Below are positions 51,829-60,134 of a DNA stretch of 64,000 bases, piece after piece. The notes below the pieces were generated by a model. That model searched no databases. It was not told the DNA's origin and saw nothing but the letters and a program-made list of their open reading frames with translations. The DNA comes from Roseateles oligotrophus (GTDB lineage: Bacteria; Pseudomonadota; Gammaproteobacteria; Burkholderiales; Burkholderiaceae_C). The position numbers and the translations under genes were made by a program. Position 1 is the stretch's first letter. The number at the start of each line of letters is the position of its first letter. The stretch spans positions 335,628-399,627 of the forward strand of contig NZ_JAJIRN010000009.1 in assembly GCF_025717515.1 (NCBI RefSeq). Direction: 5' to 3'.

Positions 51829-52368
51829 TCAATGTTGATGCGTGCCGGCCTCGGCCGCCGGTTTGCTCAACATCAGCCGCACCGCCGGGGCTTTCAGGCC
51901 TTTGGTCGATTCGCCCTCGGCAGGCAGTTCGGCCCAATTCCACTCGCCCTTGACACAGCTCTGGCGCAGCTTGAACCAGATCGGTCCGGTGGCCTCCGGC
52001 AGGCTGCCGCGCAGGACGAACTCGTCATACCAGGCGTCTTGCAGATAGGCATCTTCGCTCTTGGCCGTCCAGCTCACTTCGACAACATCTTCAACGATCT
52101 GGCGGCCATGGCTGTCGTAAGGCTTGGACAATTTTTCGCGTTTGAGCTCCAAGGCCCAGCCGGCCTTTGGCATCGGCTTGGCGCCGCGAAAGCCGGCCGG
52201 CAATGTCACCGTGATGCGGGTGGTGGGCGAGCCCTCGCAGCCATGGCCGACACGCAGTACGGCTTTGTACGCGCTGCCGGCAACGGCCTCGGCTTGCTCC
52301 AGCGTGACATGGGCCTGGGCACTCAGGCCCAGTGTGGCGGCAAGGAGAATAGCGGTCTTCTTCAACAT
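51829..52368 (-). CDS. YcnI/DUF1775 copper-binding protein
   Basis: A 179-residue exported protein. After cleavage of the signal peptide (LLAATLGLSAQA) the mature chain begins with His (HVTLEQAEA), the residue that binds copper in the YcnI family together with nearby carboxylates. Family features continue with YKAVLRVGHGCEGSPTTRIT and a Trp-rich core. It ends in a His-containing tail (GTHQH). It lies 15 bases downstream of the TonB-dependent receptor gene, in one operon with it. Confidence 0.9.
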   Translation of the reverse strand: MLKKTAILLAATLGLSAQAHVTLEQAEAVAGSAYKAVLRVGHGCEGSPTTRITVTLPAGFRGAKPMPKAGWALELKREKLSKPYDSHGRQIVEDVVEVSWTAKSEDAYLQDAWYDEFVLRGSLPEATGPIWFKLRQSCVKGEWNWAELPAEGESTKGLKAPAVRLMLSKPAAEAGTHQH

Positions 52369-52383
52369 GGTTTTCAGCTCCGA

Positions 52384-54807
52384 TCAAAGGTCAAACTTCA
52401 GTTCAGCGTGGTAGCTGCGCTGCGGGTAGGGGTGAAAGGCCCAGTATTGGTAGTTGTTCAGGTTGTCGATGCCGGCGGCCAGCGTCCATTGCTTGGCCAC
52501 GCGCCATTGCATCCGCAAGTCGGTGGTGAAGAACTTGGAAAAGCCCTGATAGGTAAAACCGTTGGGGTCGCTGTTATTGAGCGTGCCATATTGCGGGCTC
52601 GAGTAGCGCAGGCCGTAGCTGGCGCTCAAGGCCGGCGTGATGGCATAACTGGCCACCAGCGTGGCGCGCCATTTGGGCACGCGCGGCTGCTGCTTGCCGA
52701 GGGTGTCGCCGGGCACGCTGACGAAACCGGCGTTCTCCAGGATTTCGGAATCGGCATAGGTCAGGCTGCTTTGCAGCTCGAGGCCGCGAATGAAGAAATC
52801 GTCGGCGCTATAGGCCAGCTCGACGCCGACCGTGCGGATGCGGCCGATGTTCTGCACGCTGCTGATGGTCTTGGCGGGGTCGGCCGGATTGGCGCTGAGC
52901 TGCGAGTACAGCGCGTCGCGGGTGTCCTCATGGAACAAAGTGCTGCGTAACTGTTGCTTGCCACGGCTCCAGGTGGCCCCCAGCTCGCTGGTCCAGCCTT
53001 TCTCGGGTTTGAGGTTCGGGTTGGTGCTCGGGTCGCTCGGCACATAGGCGCCGTTGGCGTTGACGCCGCCCTGATACAGCTCACCGGCGGTGGGCATGCG
53101 CACCGCGCGGCCGGTAGACAGCTTGAGGGTCCAGTCCTCGCTCAGCTCATAGCCCAACGCCGCCTTGGGCGACAGATAGTTCTCCTTGCGTGCCTCGAAA
53201 GTGACCGGCGTGCCATTGGCGGCCGTCTTGCGGCCCTCAAGCGCCTGCCATTGCTCGGCGCGCAGGCCGATCACGCTTTTGAGCTGCGGATTGATCGCCC
53301 AGGCGTCTTGGATAAAGGCGCTGTCGAGTTGGGTCTTGCCGCCGAAGTCGGTGAACAGCGCTCCTGCGGCGCCGTTCAGCCAGTCGGGCGTGTCGGAGAC
53401 TTTCTGCCGCCAGGCATAACGCTCATGCTGCAGGCCAAAATCCAGCACATGGGTGCTGCCGCTGGGGCGCCAGACGCCCTTGGCTGCCAAGTTGCTCCAG
53501 CCGGTGCCGCCGAGGTCGGTGATGCGGCCGGGGCCGCCGGCGTCGGCCGCAGGTTTGCTCAGGCTCTTGGGGGCGTTCGGGGCGCGCGCCTCGTCGCGAC
53601 GGTAGTCATAGCGGCTGGCGCTCAGCTCGAAGTCGAACTCGCCGCGCGTCTGGCTCTTCAAGGCCAGACCATGCATCAGATGTTCGAGGCGGTCGCGGTT
53701 CTGGCCGAAGTCGGTGTTGGCAATCGCGTATTGCTTGCCCTCGATGCCGACGTTAGCGCCGCTGTAGACGGTGTTGCCGCCCGCGTCGCGGAGGTAGCTT
53801 TCGCTGCTGCCGACCGCCTTGTTCTTCCACCACCCCAGGCTGTAGCTGGCGCGCAGTTGGGGGCCGAAGTCAAGCGCAAGCTTGAGCTTGGCATGGTCCT
53901 GCTTGCTGTGATAACGGGTGCCGGCGCCCAGAATCTGCCAGGGCGTGTTGCTCTTGTCGGCGTCCAGGACATTGCCCGTCACCGGCAGGGTCAGCGCGTT
54001 GACGGGCTTGCCGGTCGACGTGGGCTTGGTGACAAAGCTCAGCGGCTGGCCCTCGCTGTCCAGATGGTTGAGATTGACCCACCAGGCCAGCGCGCCGGCG
54101 CGGTCGCCGATCGAGGCGCTGGCTTGATGGCCGTCGTAATTGGCGCGGCTGTTGTAGAGCGCAAAGGGCTGGTGAAAGATGCCGACCTTGGCATGCGCCT
54201 CAAAAGCTTTGGGCATGCGGGTCTGGTAGTCCACCACCGCGCCGACCGAGTTGCCCGAGTAAGCGGCCGAGAAGGGGCCGTAAAGCACATCGACGCGCTC
54301 GATCTCTTCGGGCGTGACCATGCCCCAGCGCGGCGTGAAGCCGGCGCCGTTGCCGAGCAGGTTGGAAATCTGGATGCCGTCGGCAAACACCAGCGAGCGC
54401 GCGCTATTGCCCGTGCCCGAGGCGCGGGTGGACAGCACCGCGTGGTTGTAGTCGCCGATATAGCGCTTGCGCACCAGCAAGCTGGGCAGGTACTTCAGCG
54501 CATCCTGTGCGTCGGTCGCGTTGATGGTGCGGGCGATCTCCTCGGCGCTGACGCTCTCGGTGGTGGTCGGGATATGGGTCGGCAAGGAGCGCAAGGCCAA
54601 GCCCGCGATGACCACGATGCCGAGTTGCTTGACCGGCGCGGCCGCGGCGTTGGAGGCGCTGACCTGGGCCGCTGGGATGGCCGCCGCGGGGGGCGGCAGC
54701 TCGGGCGCTGAGTCTTCGCAATCCTCGCAAGCGAAAGCAACAGAATGCTGCAGCAAGACGGCGGCCAAAGCCATCCTCAGCAGGGCTGGTTTGAACAAGC
54801 GGTTCAT
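52384..54807 (-). CDS. TonB-dependent receptor, probably for copper
   Basis: An 807-residue receptor. The predicted signal peptide ends VAFA and the mature N-terminus is CEDCEDS, a Cys-x-x-Cys pair that could bind metal. The plug includes YLPSLLVRKRYIGDYNHAVL, VFADGIQISNLL and ERVDVLYGPFSAAYSGNSVG; the barrel ends QRSYHAELKFDL. Neighbours are a YcnI-like copper protein downstream and a DUF2946 gene upstream on the same strand. This copper context, with PCu(A)C nearby, is the main reason for the substrate call. Confidence 0.85.
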   Translation of the reverse strand: MNRLFKPALLRMALAAVLLQHSVAFACEDCEDSAPELPPPAAAIPAAQVSASNAAAAPVKQLGIVVIAGLALRSLPTHIPTTTESVSAEEIARTINATDAQDALKYLPSLLVRKRYIGDYNHAVLSTRASGTGNSARSLVFADGIQISNLLGNGAGFTPRWGMVTPEEIERVDVLYGPFSAAYSGNSVGAVVDYQTRMPKAFEAHAKVGIFHQPFALYNSRANYDGHQASASIGDRAGALAWWVNLNHLDSEGQPLSFVTKPTSTGKPVNALTLPVTGNVLDADKSNTPWQILGAGTRYHSKQDHAKLKLALDFGPQLRASYSLGWWKNKAVGSSESYLRDAGGNTVYSGANVGIEGKQYAIANTDFGQNRDRLEHLMHGLALKSQTRGEFDFELSASRYDYRRDEARAPNAPKSLSKPAADAGGPGRITDLGGTGWSNLAAKGVWRPSGSTHVLDFGLQHERYAWRQKVSDTPDWLNGAAGALFTDFGGKTQLDSAFIQDAWAINPQLKSVIGLRAEQWQALEGRKTAANGTPVTFEARKENYLSPKAALGYELSEDWTLKLSTGRAVRMPTAGELYQGGVNANGAYVPSDPSTNPNLKPEKGWTSELGATWSRGKQQLRSTLFHEDTRDALYSQLSANPADPAKTISSVQNIGRIRTVGVELAYSADDFFIRGLELQSSLTYADSEILENAGFVSVPGDTLGKQQPRVPKWRATLVASYAITPALSASYGLRYSSPQYGTLNNSDPNGFTYQGFSKFFTTDLRMQWRVAKQWTLAAGIDNLNNYQYWAFHPYPQRSYHAELKFDL

Positions 54808-54935
54808 GTCTGGTAATCGATTCGATCGTTAGCCAAGCGCCGCCCCAAGCGGATTGACCGATTGGGTGGGCGCGGGCAGTAGAGAAGAATGGAGCGGGCG
54901 CGGGCTAGGCCGGCCGTTCATTCAGGGCTGGTGAA

Positions 54936-55355
54936 TCAGACCAGCGTGAGAGGCGGCGCACGCGACTGCGCCGGCGCCCAGGCATGGGCGCTGTGCGGAG
55001 CGCTGTAGAAGCGCTCGGGCATTGCGAAACGCAAAGGCAGCAAGGTCAAAGCGCCTGTCAATGCGGCGGGCGGCGGGGCCAGGTCTTGCGTATGCAGCGC
55101 GCAATAAGGGCAGTTGGCGAACAAGCCGTGCAGCGAGTCCTGCGAGCTTTGTTGATCGGCTTGCCCTGCCAACAGCGAAGCAGTGGCGCGCGGCGACACC
55201 ACGCTGCTGCGGCAAACCTGGCTCCAGGCCACCACATCCCCGCGCGCATGGGCCAAGGCCTGCGACAGCGCCGGCATCAGCGCGGCCAGCAAGAAGCTCA
55301 GCGCGACCAGCCAGCGGCTTGCGTTTGAAGGGACGGAGAAAATACGGGCTTGCAC
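54936..55355 (-). CDS. DUF2946 family protein
   Basis: A 139-residue product with an N-terminal hydrophobic segment (WLVALSFLLAALMPALSQAL). The family-typical CPYC (FANCPYCALH) lies in the C-terminal half. A hydrophobic patch (ALTGALTLLPLRFAM) follows. DUF2946 proteins are usually found next to copper TonB-dependent receptors, PCu(A)C or DUF1775 genes, as here; the CPYC motif suggests copper binding or thiol chemistry in the periplasm. No function is established. Confidence 0.82.
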   Translation of the reverse strand: MQARIFSVPSNASRWLVALSFLLAALMPALSQALAHARGDVVAWSQVCRSSVVSPRATASLLAGQADQQSSQDSLHGLFANCPYCALHTQDLAPPPAALTGALTLLPLRFAMPERFYSAPHSAHAWAPAQSRAPPLTLV

Positions 55356-55487
55356 GGGTGGGATTCTAGCGAGCGAGGCTCAGCCGCCCTTGAAGCGGAT
55401 CAAGAAACGCCCAGTTTGGAAGATCTCGACCTTGATCGTAGTAATGGCGCCGCTAAACTCAGCGTGCCACCCATGGAGTCGATTCTC

Positions 55488-56603
55488 ATGTCCAACTCGC
55501 CGCTTGTTTTTCGCCAGCTTTTCGACCCGGCCTCATCCACCTACACCTATCTGCTCGGCGACTCGGCCTCCGGCGAGGCGCTGATCATCGACTCGGTGTT
55601 CGAGCATCAACAGCGCGATGCGGCCTTGTTGCGCGAACTGGGCCTGCGCCTGCTGGCCACGCTGGACACCCATGTTCACGCCGACCATGTCACCGGCGCC
55701 TGGGCCTTGAAGCAGCGCTGCGGCAGCCAGATCCTGCTGGCGGCGAATGCCGGCGCAGACTATGCTGACCGGCTGTTGACCCAAGGTGAGCGGGTTGGCT
55801 TTGGCGGGCGCTTTCTGGAGGTGCGCGCCACGCCCGGCCACACCAATGGTTGTCTGAGTTATGTGCTGGACGACCAAAGCATGGCCTTCACCGGCGATTG
55901 CTTGTTGATCCGTGGCTGCGGCCGCACCGACTTTCAGCAGGGCAGCCCGCATCTGCTCTACCAATCGGTGCAGAGCCAAATCCTGTCGCTGCCCGACAGC
56001 TGCCTGCTCTACCCCGGCCATGATTACCGCGGCCTGACCGTCACCAGCGTGGCGGAAGAGCGGCGCTTCAACCCACGCCTGGGCGGTTTGTCAAACGAGG
56101 CCGATTTCACCGGCTATATGAATAACCTCGGCCTGCCGCACCCGAAACTGATGGACATCGCCGTGCCGGCCAATCTGCGCTGCGGGCGGCCGAATGCGGA
56201 TGCAGCAGATGCGCAGGCCGCAGGCGAGCAAGCCTGGGCGCCGCTGACCTTTACCTTCAGCGGCATCTGGGAGATTCAGCCGGCCGCCTTGCTTGAAAGT
56301 CTGGCCGGTGGGCGGGGCAAGGACATCCAGTTGCTCGATGTGCGCGAACCGCAGGAGTTCGGCGACGCGCTCGGCCATATTGCCGGCGCCCGCCTCTTGC
56401 CCTTGTCGGAATTGCCCGCCCATGCCGGCGAGCTGATCGCCGCCGGCCGCCCGGTGGTGGCGGTCTGCCGCTCGGGCACGCGCTCGGCGCAGGCGACCGT
56501 GCTGCTGCAGAAATCTGGCCTGAACCAGGTCGCCAACCTGGCCGGCGGCATGTTGCGCTGGCGGGCCGAAAAGTTGCCGGTCGAGGGCGCTGCTGCTCAG
56601 TGA
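55488..56603 (+). CDS. Persulfide dioxygenase (ETHE1-like) fused to rhodanese
   Basis: A 371-residue two-domain enzyme. The N-terminal metallo-beta-lactamase domain (about 1-245) has the motif THVHADHVTG with His62, His64, Asp66 and His67 for the mononuclear iron site, and FTGDCLLIRGCGRTDFQ typical of ETHE1. The C-terminal rhodanese domain has the active-site loop VCRSGTRSAQ with Cys327. It would oxidise glutathione persulfide to sulfite and thiosulfate. The start at 55488 is taken as the Met giving an ETHE1-like beginning; a Met at 55473 is possible. It ends with a 7-base overlap with convergent pcuC. Confidence 0.92.
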   Translation: MSNSPLVFRQLFDPASSTYTYLLGDSASGEALIIDSVFEHQQRDAALLRELGLRLLATLDTHVHADHVTGAWALKQRCGSQILLAANAGADYADRLLTQGERVGFGGRFLEVRATPGHTNGCLSYVLDDQSMAFTGDCLLIRGCGRTDFQQGSPHLLYQSVQSQILSLPDSCLLYPGHDYRGLTVTSVAEERRFNPRLGGLSNEADFTGYMNNLGLPHPKLMDIAVPANLRCGRPNADAADAQAAGEQAWAPLTFTFSGIWEIQPAALLESLAGGRGKDIQLLDVREPQEFGDALGHIAGARLLPLSELPAHAGELIAAGRPVVAVCRSGTRSAQATVLLQKSGLNQVANLAGGMLRWRAEKLPVEGAAAQ

Positions 56604-57061
56604 GCCATCGTCGGGGCGGCGGGGCTGCCCAACTGGCGCGCCTCGGCCTTGATCTCGACGCTTTCGCGCTTCTTGTCGGCGCCCTCGAACACCAGCGTCA
56701 GCGGCACGCTGTCGCCGGCCTTGATCGGCGCCTTCAGGTCCATCAGCATCACGTGATAGCCGCCCGGCTTGAGCTCAATGGTCTTGCCGGCCGGCAGCGC
56801 TAGGCTGGGCACGGCGCGCATCTTCATCACCGAACCGTCCATCGCCATCTCATGCACCTCGGCCACGCCGGCCACGCTGGAGCGCACCTCGATCAGGCGT
56901 GCGTCGGTTTTGGAGGTCAGCTGAAAAAACGCGCCGGTCGCCTTTTGCTGCGCGACGGTGGCGCGCACCCAGGGCTGGCTGACTTGGACTTGCGCCGAGG
57001 CCTGAGTCGCGAGGATTGCGGTCAGCAGGGCCGCCGCAGCATGCTTGATTGCTTTGTTCAT
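56597..57061 (-). CDS. Copper chaperone PCu(A)C
   Basis: A 154-residue periplasmic protein with a signal peptide (AAALLTAILATQASA). The copper motif is complete: His in EVHEMAMDGSVMKMRAV with nearby Met residues, then GGYHVMLMDLKAPIKAGD, giving the H(M)x10Mx21HxM pattern. PCu(A)C delivers copper to the CuA centre of cytochrome oxidase. Its start overlaps the end of the M20 gene by four bases, tying it to the purine operon, whereas the other copper genes are 1.2-5 kb away. Confidence 0.92.
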   Translation of the reverse strand: MNKAIKHAAAALLTAILATQASAQVQVSQPWVRATVAQQKATGAFFQLTSKTDARLIEVRSSVAGVAEVHEMAMDGSVMKMRAVPSLALPAGKTIELKPGGYHVMLMDLKAPIKAGDSVPLTLVFEGADKKRESVEIKAEARQLGSPAAPTMAH

Positions 57062-58347
57062 GGCTCGATTCTATGCAGCAAGTCCAGCAGCGTCCTCGCC
57101 ACCACCTTGGTCGCGCCGCGAAGATCGGCCAGATTCAGGTGTTCATCGGCGCGTTTGGCATTGCTCTCCAGCACGGTGCGCGGGCCTGCGCCGTAGATCG
57201 CCGCCGGGATGCCGTGCTCTCCATAAAGCCTAACGTCGGTATAAAGCGGCGTGCCGGAGGTCGGGATCGGCTCGCCGAAGACCGCTTCGCCATGCTTTTG
57301 CAGCGCCGCCACCAAGGCCTTGTTGCCGGGGTTCGGTTTCAGCGAGTGGGCCAGAAGCAGGCGTTTGATGTCGACGGTGACGGGCGGGTCGGACTCGAAA
57401 TTTTCCGCCGCCTGGCGAATCACCGCGCGGATATTGGCCTCCACCGCGACCGGGTCTTCCTCGGGGATCATGCGGCGGTCGAGCTTGAACGTGATCTTGC
57501 CGGGCACGACATTGGTATTGCTACCACCCTCGATGCGGCCGACGTTCAGGTAAGGGTGCGAGATGCCCTCGACTGCGGAGCTGAGCTTTTTGTACTGCTC
57601 GTTCTGCGCATACAGCGCGTTCAAGATCGCCACAGTGGCCTGCAAGGCGTCGACGCCGGTGCTCGGGTAGGCGGCATGGGCTGCCCTGCCATGCACCGTC
57701 ACCTCCATCTGCAGGCAGCCGTTGTGGGCGGTCACGACCTGGTGGCTGAAGCCGGCGGCCAGCAGCAGGTCGGGTTTGCTCAGACCTTTTTTCAGCAACC
57801 AGCCGGGGCCGAGTTCGCCGCCAAACTCTTCGTCATAGGTGAAGTGCAGCTCGACACCGCCCTGCAACTTCAGGCCCAGTGACTCCAGCGCCCGCAAGGC
57901 GAAGGTATAGGTGGCGAAATCGCTCTTGCTGACCGCCGCCGCGCGGCCGTAGATCTTGCCAGTTAGCAGGTCGCCGACCAAGTCGCCGCTATAGGGGTCA
58001 TGGCTCCAGCCCTCGCCCGGCGGCACCACGTCGCCATGCGCATTCAGCGCGATGACCGGGCCGCAGTCGGCCTTGTCTTGGCCGTAATCTTGGTCGTAAT
58101 GGCGGCGCACAATCAGATTGGTGATGCTCTCCATCCCCTGTGCCCGCACCAGTTCGGCCGGCACAATATGCCGCTCGACGTTCAGGCCCATCGCGGCCAA
58201 TAGCTCGGCGCTGCGCTCGGCATGCGGCGCGTTATTGCCCGGCGGGGTGTCGGTCGGCACCTGTACCAGGGCCTGCAAGAAGCGCACTTCCTCTTCGAAA
58301 TGCGCATCGACCCATTGGTCGATTTGGTCAAAAAAGCTAGGGCTCAT
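57058..58347 (-). CDS. M20 family metallopeptidase/amidohydrolase, substrate unknown
   Basis: A 429-residue enzyme of the ArgE/DapE/M20 group. Metal motifs are ALNAHGDVVPPGEGW and YDEEFGGELGPGW, with the catalytic Glu-Glu pair. The dimerisation lid includes HGRAAHAAYPSTGVDAL and the later GGSNTNVVPGKITFKLDRRM. It lies between the UraD-AllC gene (overlap ATGA) and pcuC (overlap ATGA) in the purine operon. A role on a urea- or carbamoyl-containing purine product is plausible but unproven. The start MSPSFFDQ at 58347 fits the overlap; MPMS at 58353 is an alternative. Confidence 0.85.
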   Translation of the reverse strand: MSPSFFDQIDQWVDAHFEEEVRFLQALVQVPTDTPPGNNAPHAERSAELLAAMGLNVERHIVPAELVRAQGMESITNLIVRRHYDQDYGQDKADCGPVIALNAHGDVVPPGEGWSHDPYSGDLVGDLLTGKIYGRAAAVSKSDFATYTFALRALESLGLKLQGGVELHFTYDEEFGGELGPGWLLKKGLSKPDLLLAAGFSHQVVTAHNGCLQMEVTVHGRAAHAAYPSTGVDALQATVAILNALYAQNEQYKKLSSAVEGISHPYLNVGRIEGGSNTNVVPGKITFKLDRRMIPEEDPVAVEANIRAVIRQAAENFESDPPVTVDIKRLLLAHSLKPNPGNKALVAALQKHGEAVFGEPIPTSGTPLYTDVRLYGEHGIPAAIYGAGPRTVLESNAKRADEHLNLADLRGATKVVARTLLDLLHRIEP

Positions 58348-60131
58348 GGGCATTCCTTGGCGAGCTGGTCCAGTAATTGTTGAAAGGCCCGCACGGCCAA
58401 GTCGGCATCGTCATTGCTGACTTGTTCCAGCGGGTTATGACTGATGCCGCCGTTGCCCCCGCGCACAAATAGCATGGCCTGCGGCAGCAGGCGGTGCAAC
58501 ATCATCGCGTCATGGCCGGCGCCCGAAGTCAGGCGCAGCAGCGGCAAGCCCAAGGCGGTGACGGCGGCCTCCCAGCGCGCTTGCCAGCCGGCATCGCTGG
58601 GCGCGGCGTCGGCGGCCATGGTTGGCGTCAACCGCGATTGCAGGCCGCGGCGCTCGCAGATGAAGGCCAGCGCGTCCCGCACATCGGCGTCGAGCGCGTC
58701 GCGGGCGGCGTCGCTGCTGGCGCGCAGGTCGAGGCTGAAGCGGCAACAACCGGGGATCACATTGATGGAGCCGGCCGGCACCTCCAGCATGCCGACGGTG
58801 CCAACGACTTGCTGCTCATCCGTGCAGGCGCGCTGCTCGACATAGAGGATCAGCTCGGCCACGGCGGCCGCAGCGTCGCGGCGCCGGTCCATCGGCGTGG
58901 TGCCGGCATGTGCGGCCACGCCCATCACTTCGCCCAAATAGCGCCGGCTGCCGTTGATCGATGTGACCACGCCCAGCGGCAGGTCCAGCTCGGTCAGCAG
59001 CGGGCCCTGCTCGATATGCAGCTCGACAAAGCCGAGATACTTGGCCGGATCGCGCTGCAGCGCTTGAATGCTGCTCATTTCAGCGGGCAGGCCGGCCGCG
59101 TGCATCGCGGCCCGCATCGATAGGCCGTCGGCATCGACCTCATCCAGCCAATTCGGGTCGAAGTCACCGACCAAGGCGCTGGAGCCGAGAAAGGTCGCCT
59201 TGTAGCGCTGGCCTTCTTCTTCGGCAAAGGCGATCACTTCCAGGTCAAAGGGCAGGCGGCGGCCGCTGGCATGCAGTTCGCGCACACACAGCATCGGCAC
59301 CAAGACGCCGAGGCGGCCGTCATATTTGCCGGCGCGGCGCACGGTGTCGTAATGCGAGCCGGTCAGCAGGCGCGGCTTGTTAGGCGTCATCCCAAGATAG
59401 ACGCCGACCACATTGCCGACGGCGTCGATGCCGACTTCGTCAAAGCCGCAGTCCTCAAGCATCCATTGCCGCAGCTGCGCCGCGCAGGCCTGGTGCGCGG
59501 GGGTCAGGTAGGTGACGGTCAGCTCACCGGTCTCCTTGAAGCCGGGGTCGGAATGTTCGGACAGCGCCTCGGCCCAGTCCCAAACTTGATTGCCCAAGCT
59601 CGGCTGATGGCCAAACTTGTCATTCAAGCGGATCTCGGCGATGCGGTGGATATTGCGCAGGCATTCCATCCGCTCAGGCTCGGGGTGGCTGTTCAAGCGG
59701 CGCTCAAAAGTGGCGATGATCTCCGCCCGGCTCAGACCCAAACCTCTCGGGCCGCGCACCGCCAGGATGAAGGGCCAGCCGAACTTGGCGCCGTAATCGG
59801 CGTTCAGCTTTTGAATCTGCGCAAATTCTTCCGCCGAGCAATGGGTCAGGCCGGCGCGGCCTTGCTCGTCGCTGGACTCGGCCGTCAGTGCCTGGCTGAC
59901 CATGGCCTTGCCGGCCAGCTCGGGGTGAGCGCGTATCAAGGCCAGTTGCTGCTCGCGGCCGGCGTTGCGCACCGCTCGGGCCAGCGCCAGCTTCAAGCCG
60001 GCCAGGCTGGCAAAAGGGCGGGCGGCTGCGGCGGCTTCGGCCACCCAAGGCGAATGCTCGTAAGTGCCGGCCAGCAATTGCACAAACTCGGCCGGCTCGG
60101 CGGCGTTCAATAATTCCATTGTCAACAACAT
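58344..60131 (-). CDS. Fusion of OHCU decarboxylase (UraD) and allantoate amidohydrolase (AllC)
   Basis: A 595-residue bifunctional protein. Residues about 1-170 are UraD, with LIRAHPELAGKAM and TAESSDEQGRAGLTHC, including the conserved His, and an R-x-N-x-x-x-E-like block near NDKFGHQ. From about 180 the chain is an M20-type amidohydrolase: GSHYDTVRRAGKYDGRLGVL, AFAEEEGQRYKATFLGSSAL and GVAAHAGTTPMDRRRDAAAA. UraD decarboxylates OHCU to S-allantoin; AllC splits allantoate. The step between, allantoinase, is the puuE gene upstream. Fusion of two non-consecutive steps is notable. Confidence 0.92.
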   Translation of the reverse strand: MLLTMELLNAAEPAEFVQLLAGTYEHSPWVAEAAAAARPFASLAGLKLALARAVRNAGREQQLALIRAHPELAGKAMVSQALTAESSDEQGRAGLTHCSAEEFAQIQKLNADYGAKFGWPFILAVRGPRGLGLSRAEIIATFERRLNSHPEPERMECLRNIHRIAEIRLNDKFGHQPSLGNQVWDWAEALSEHSDPGFKETGELTVTYLTPAHQACAAQLRQWMLEDCGFDEVGIDAVGNVVGVYLGMTPNKPRLLTGSHYDTVRRAGKYDGRLGVLVPMLCVRELHASGRRLPFDLEVIAFAEEEGQRYKATFLGSSALVGDFDPNWLDEVDADGLSMRAAMHAAGLPAEMSSIQALQRDPAKYLGFVELHIEQGPLLTELDLPLGVVTSINGSRRYLGEVMGVAAHAGTTPMDRRRDAAAAVAELILYVEQRACTDEQQVVGTVGMLEVPAGSINVIPGCCRFSLDLRASSDAARDALDADVRDALAFICERRGLQSRLTPTMAADAAPSDAGWQARWEAAVTALGLPLLRLTSGAGHDAMMLHRLLPQAMLFVRGGNGGISHNPLEQVSNDDADLAVRAFQQLLDQLAKECP

Positions 60132-60134
60132 CGC

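Noticed and set aside
51495..51953. Short open frames in the intergenic region left of ycnI
   Set aside because: Low-complexity Pro/Ala/Arg-rich translations without initiation signals or family features.
52954..54711. 585-codon plus-strand open frame opposite the copper receptor
   Set aside because: Antisense shadow of an obvious TonB-dependent receptor; no ribosome site or recognisable domain.
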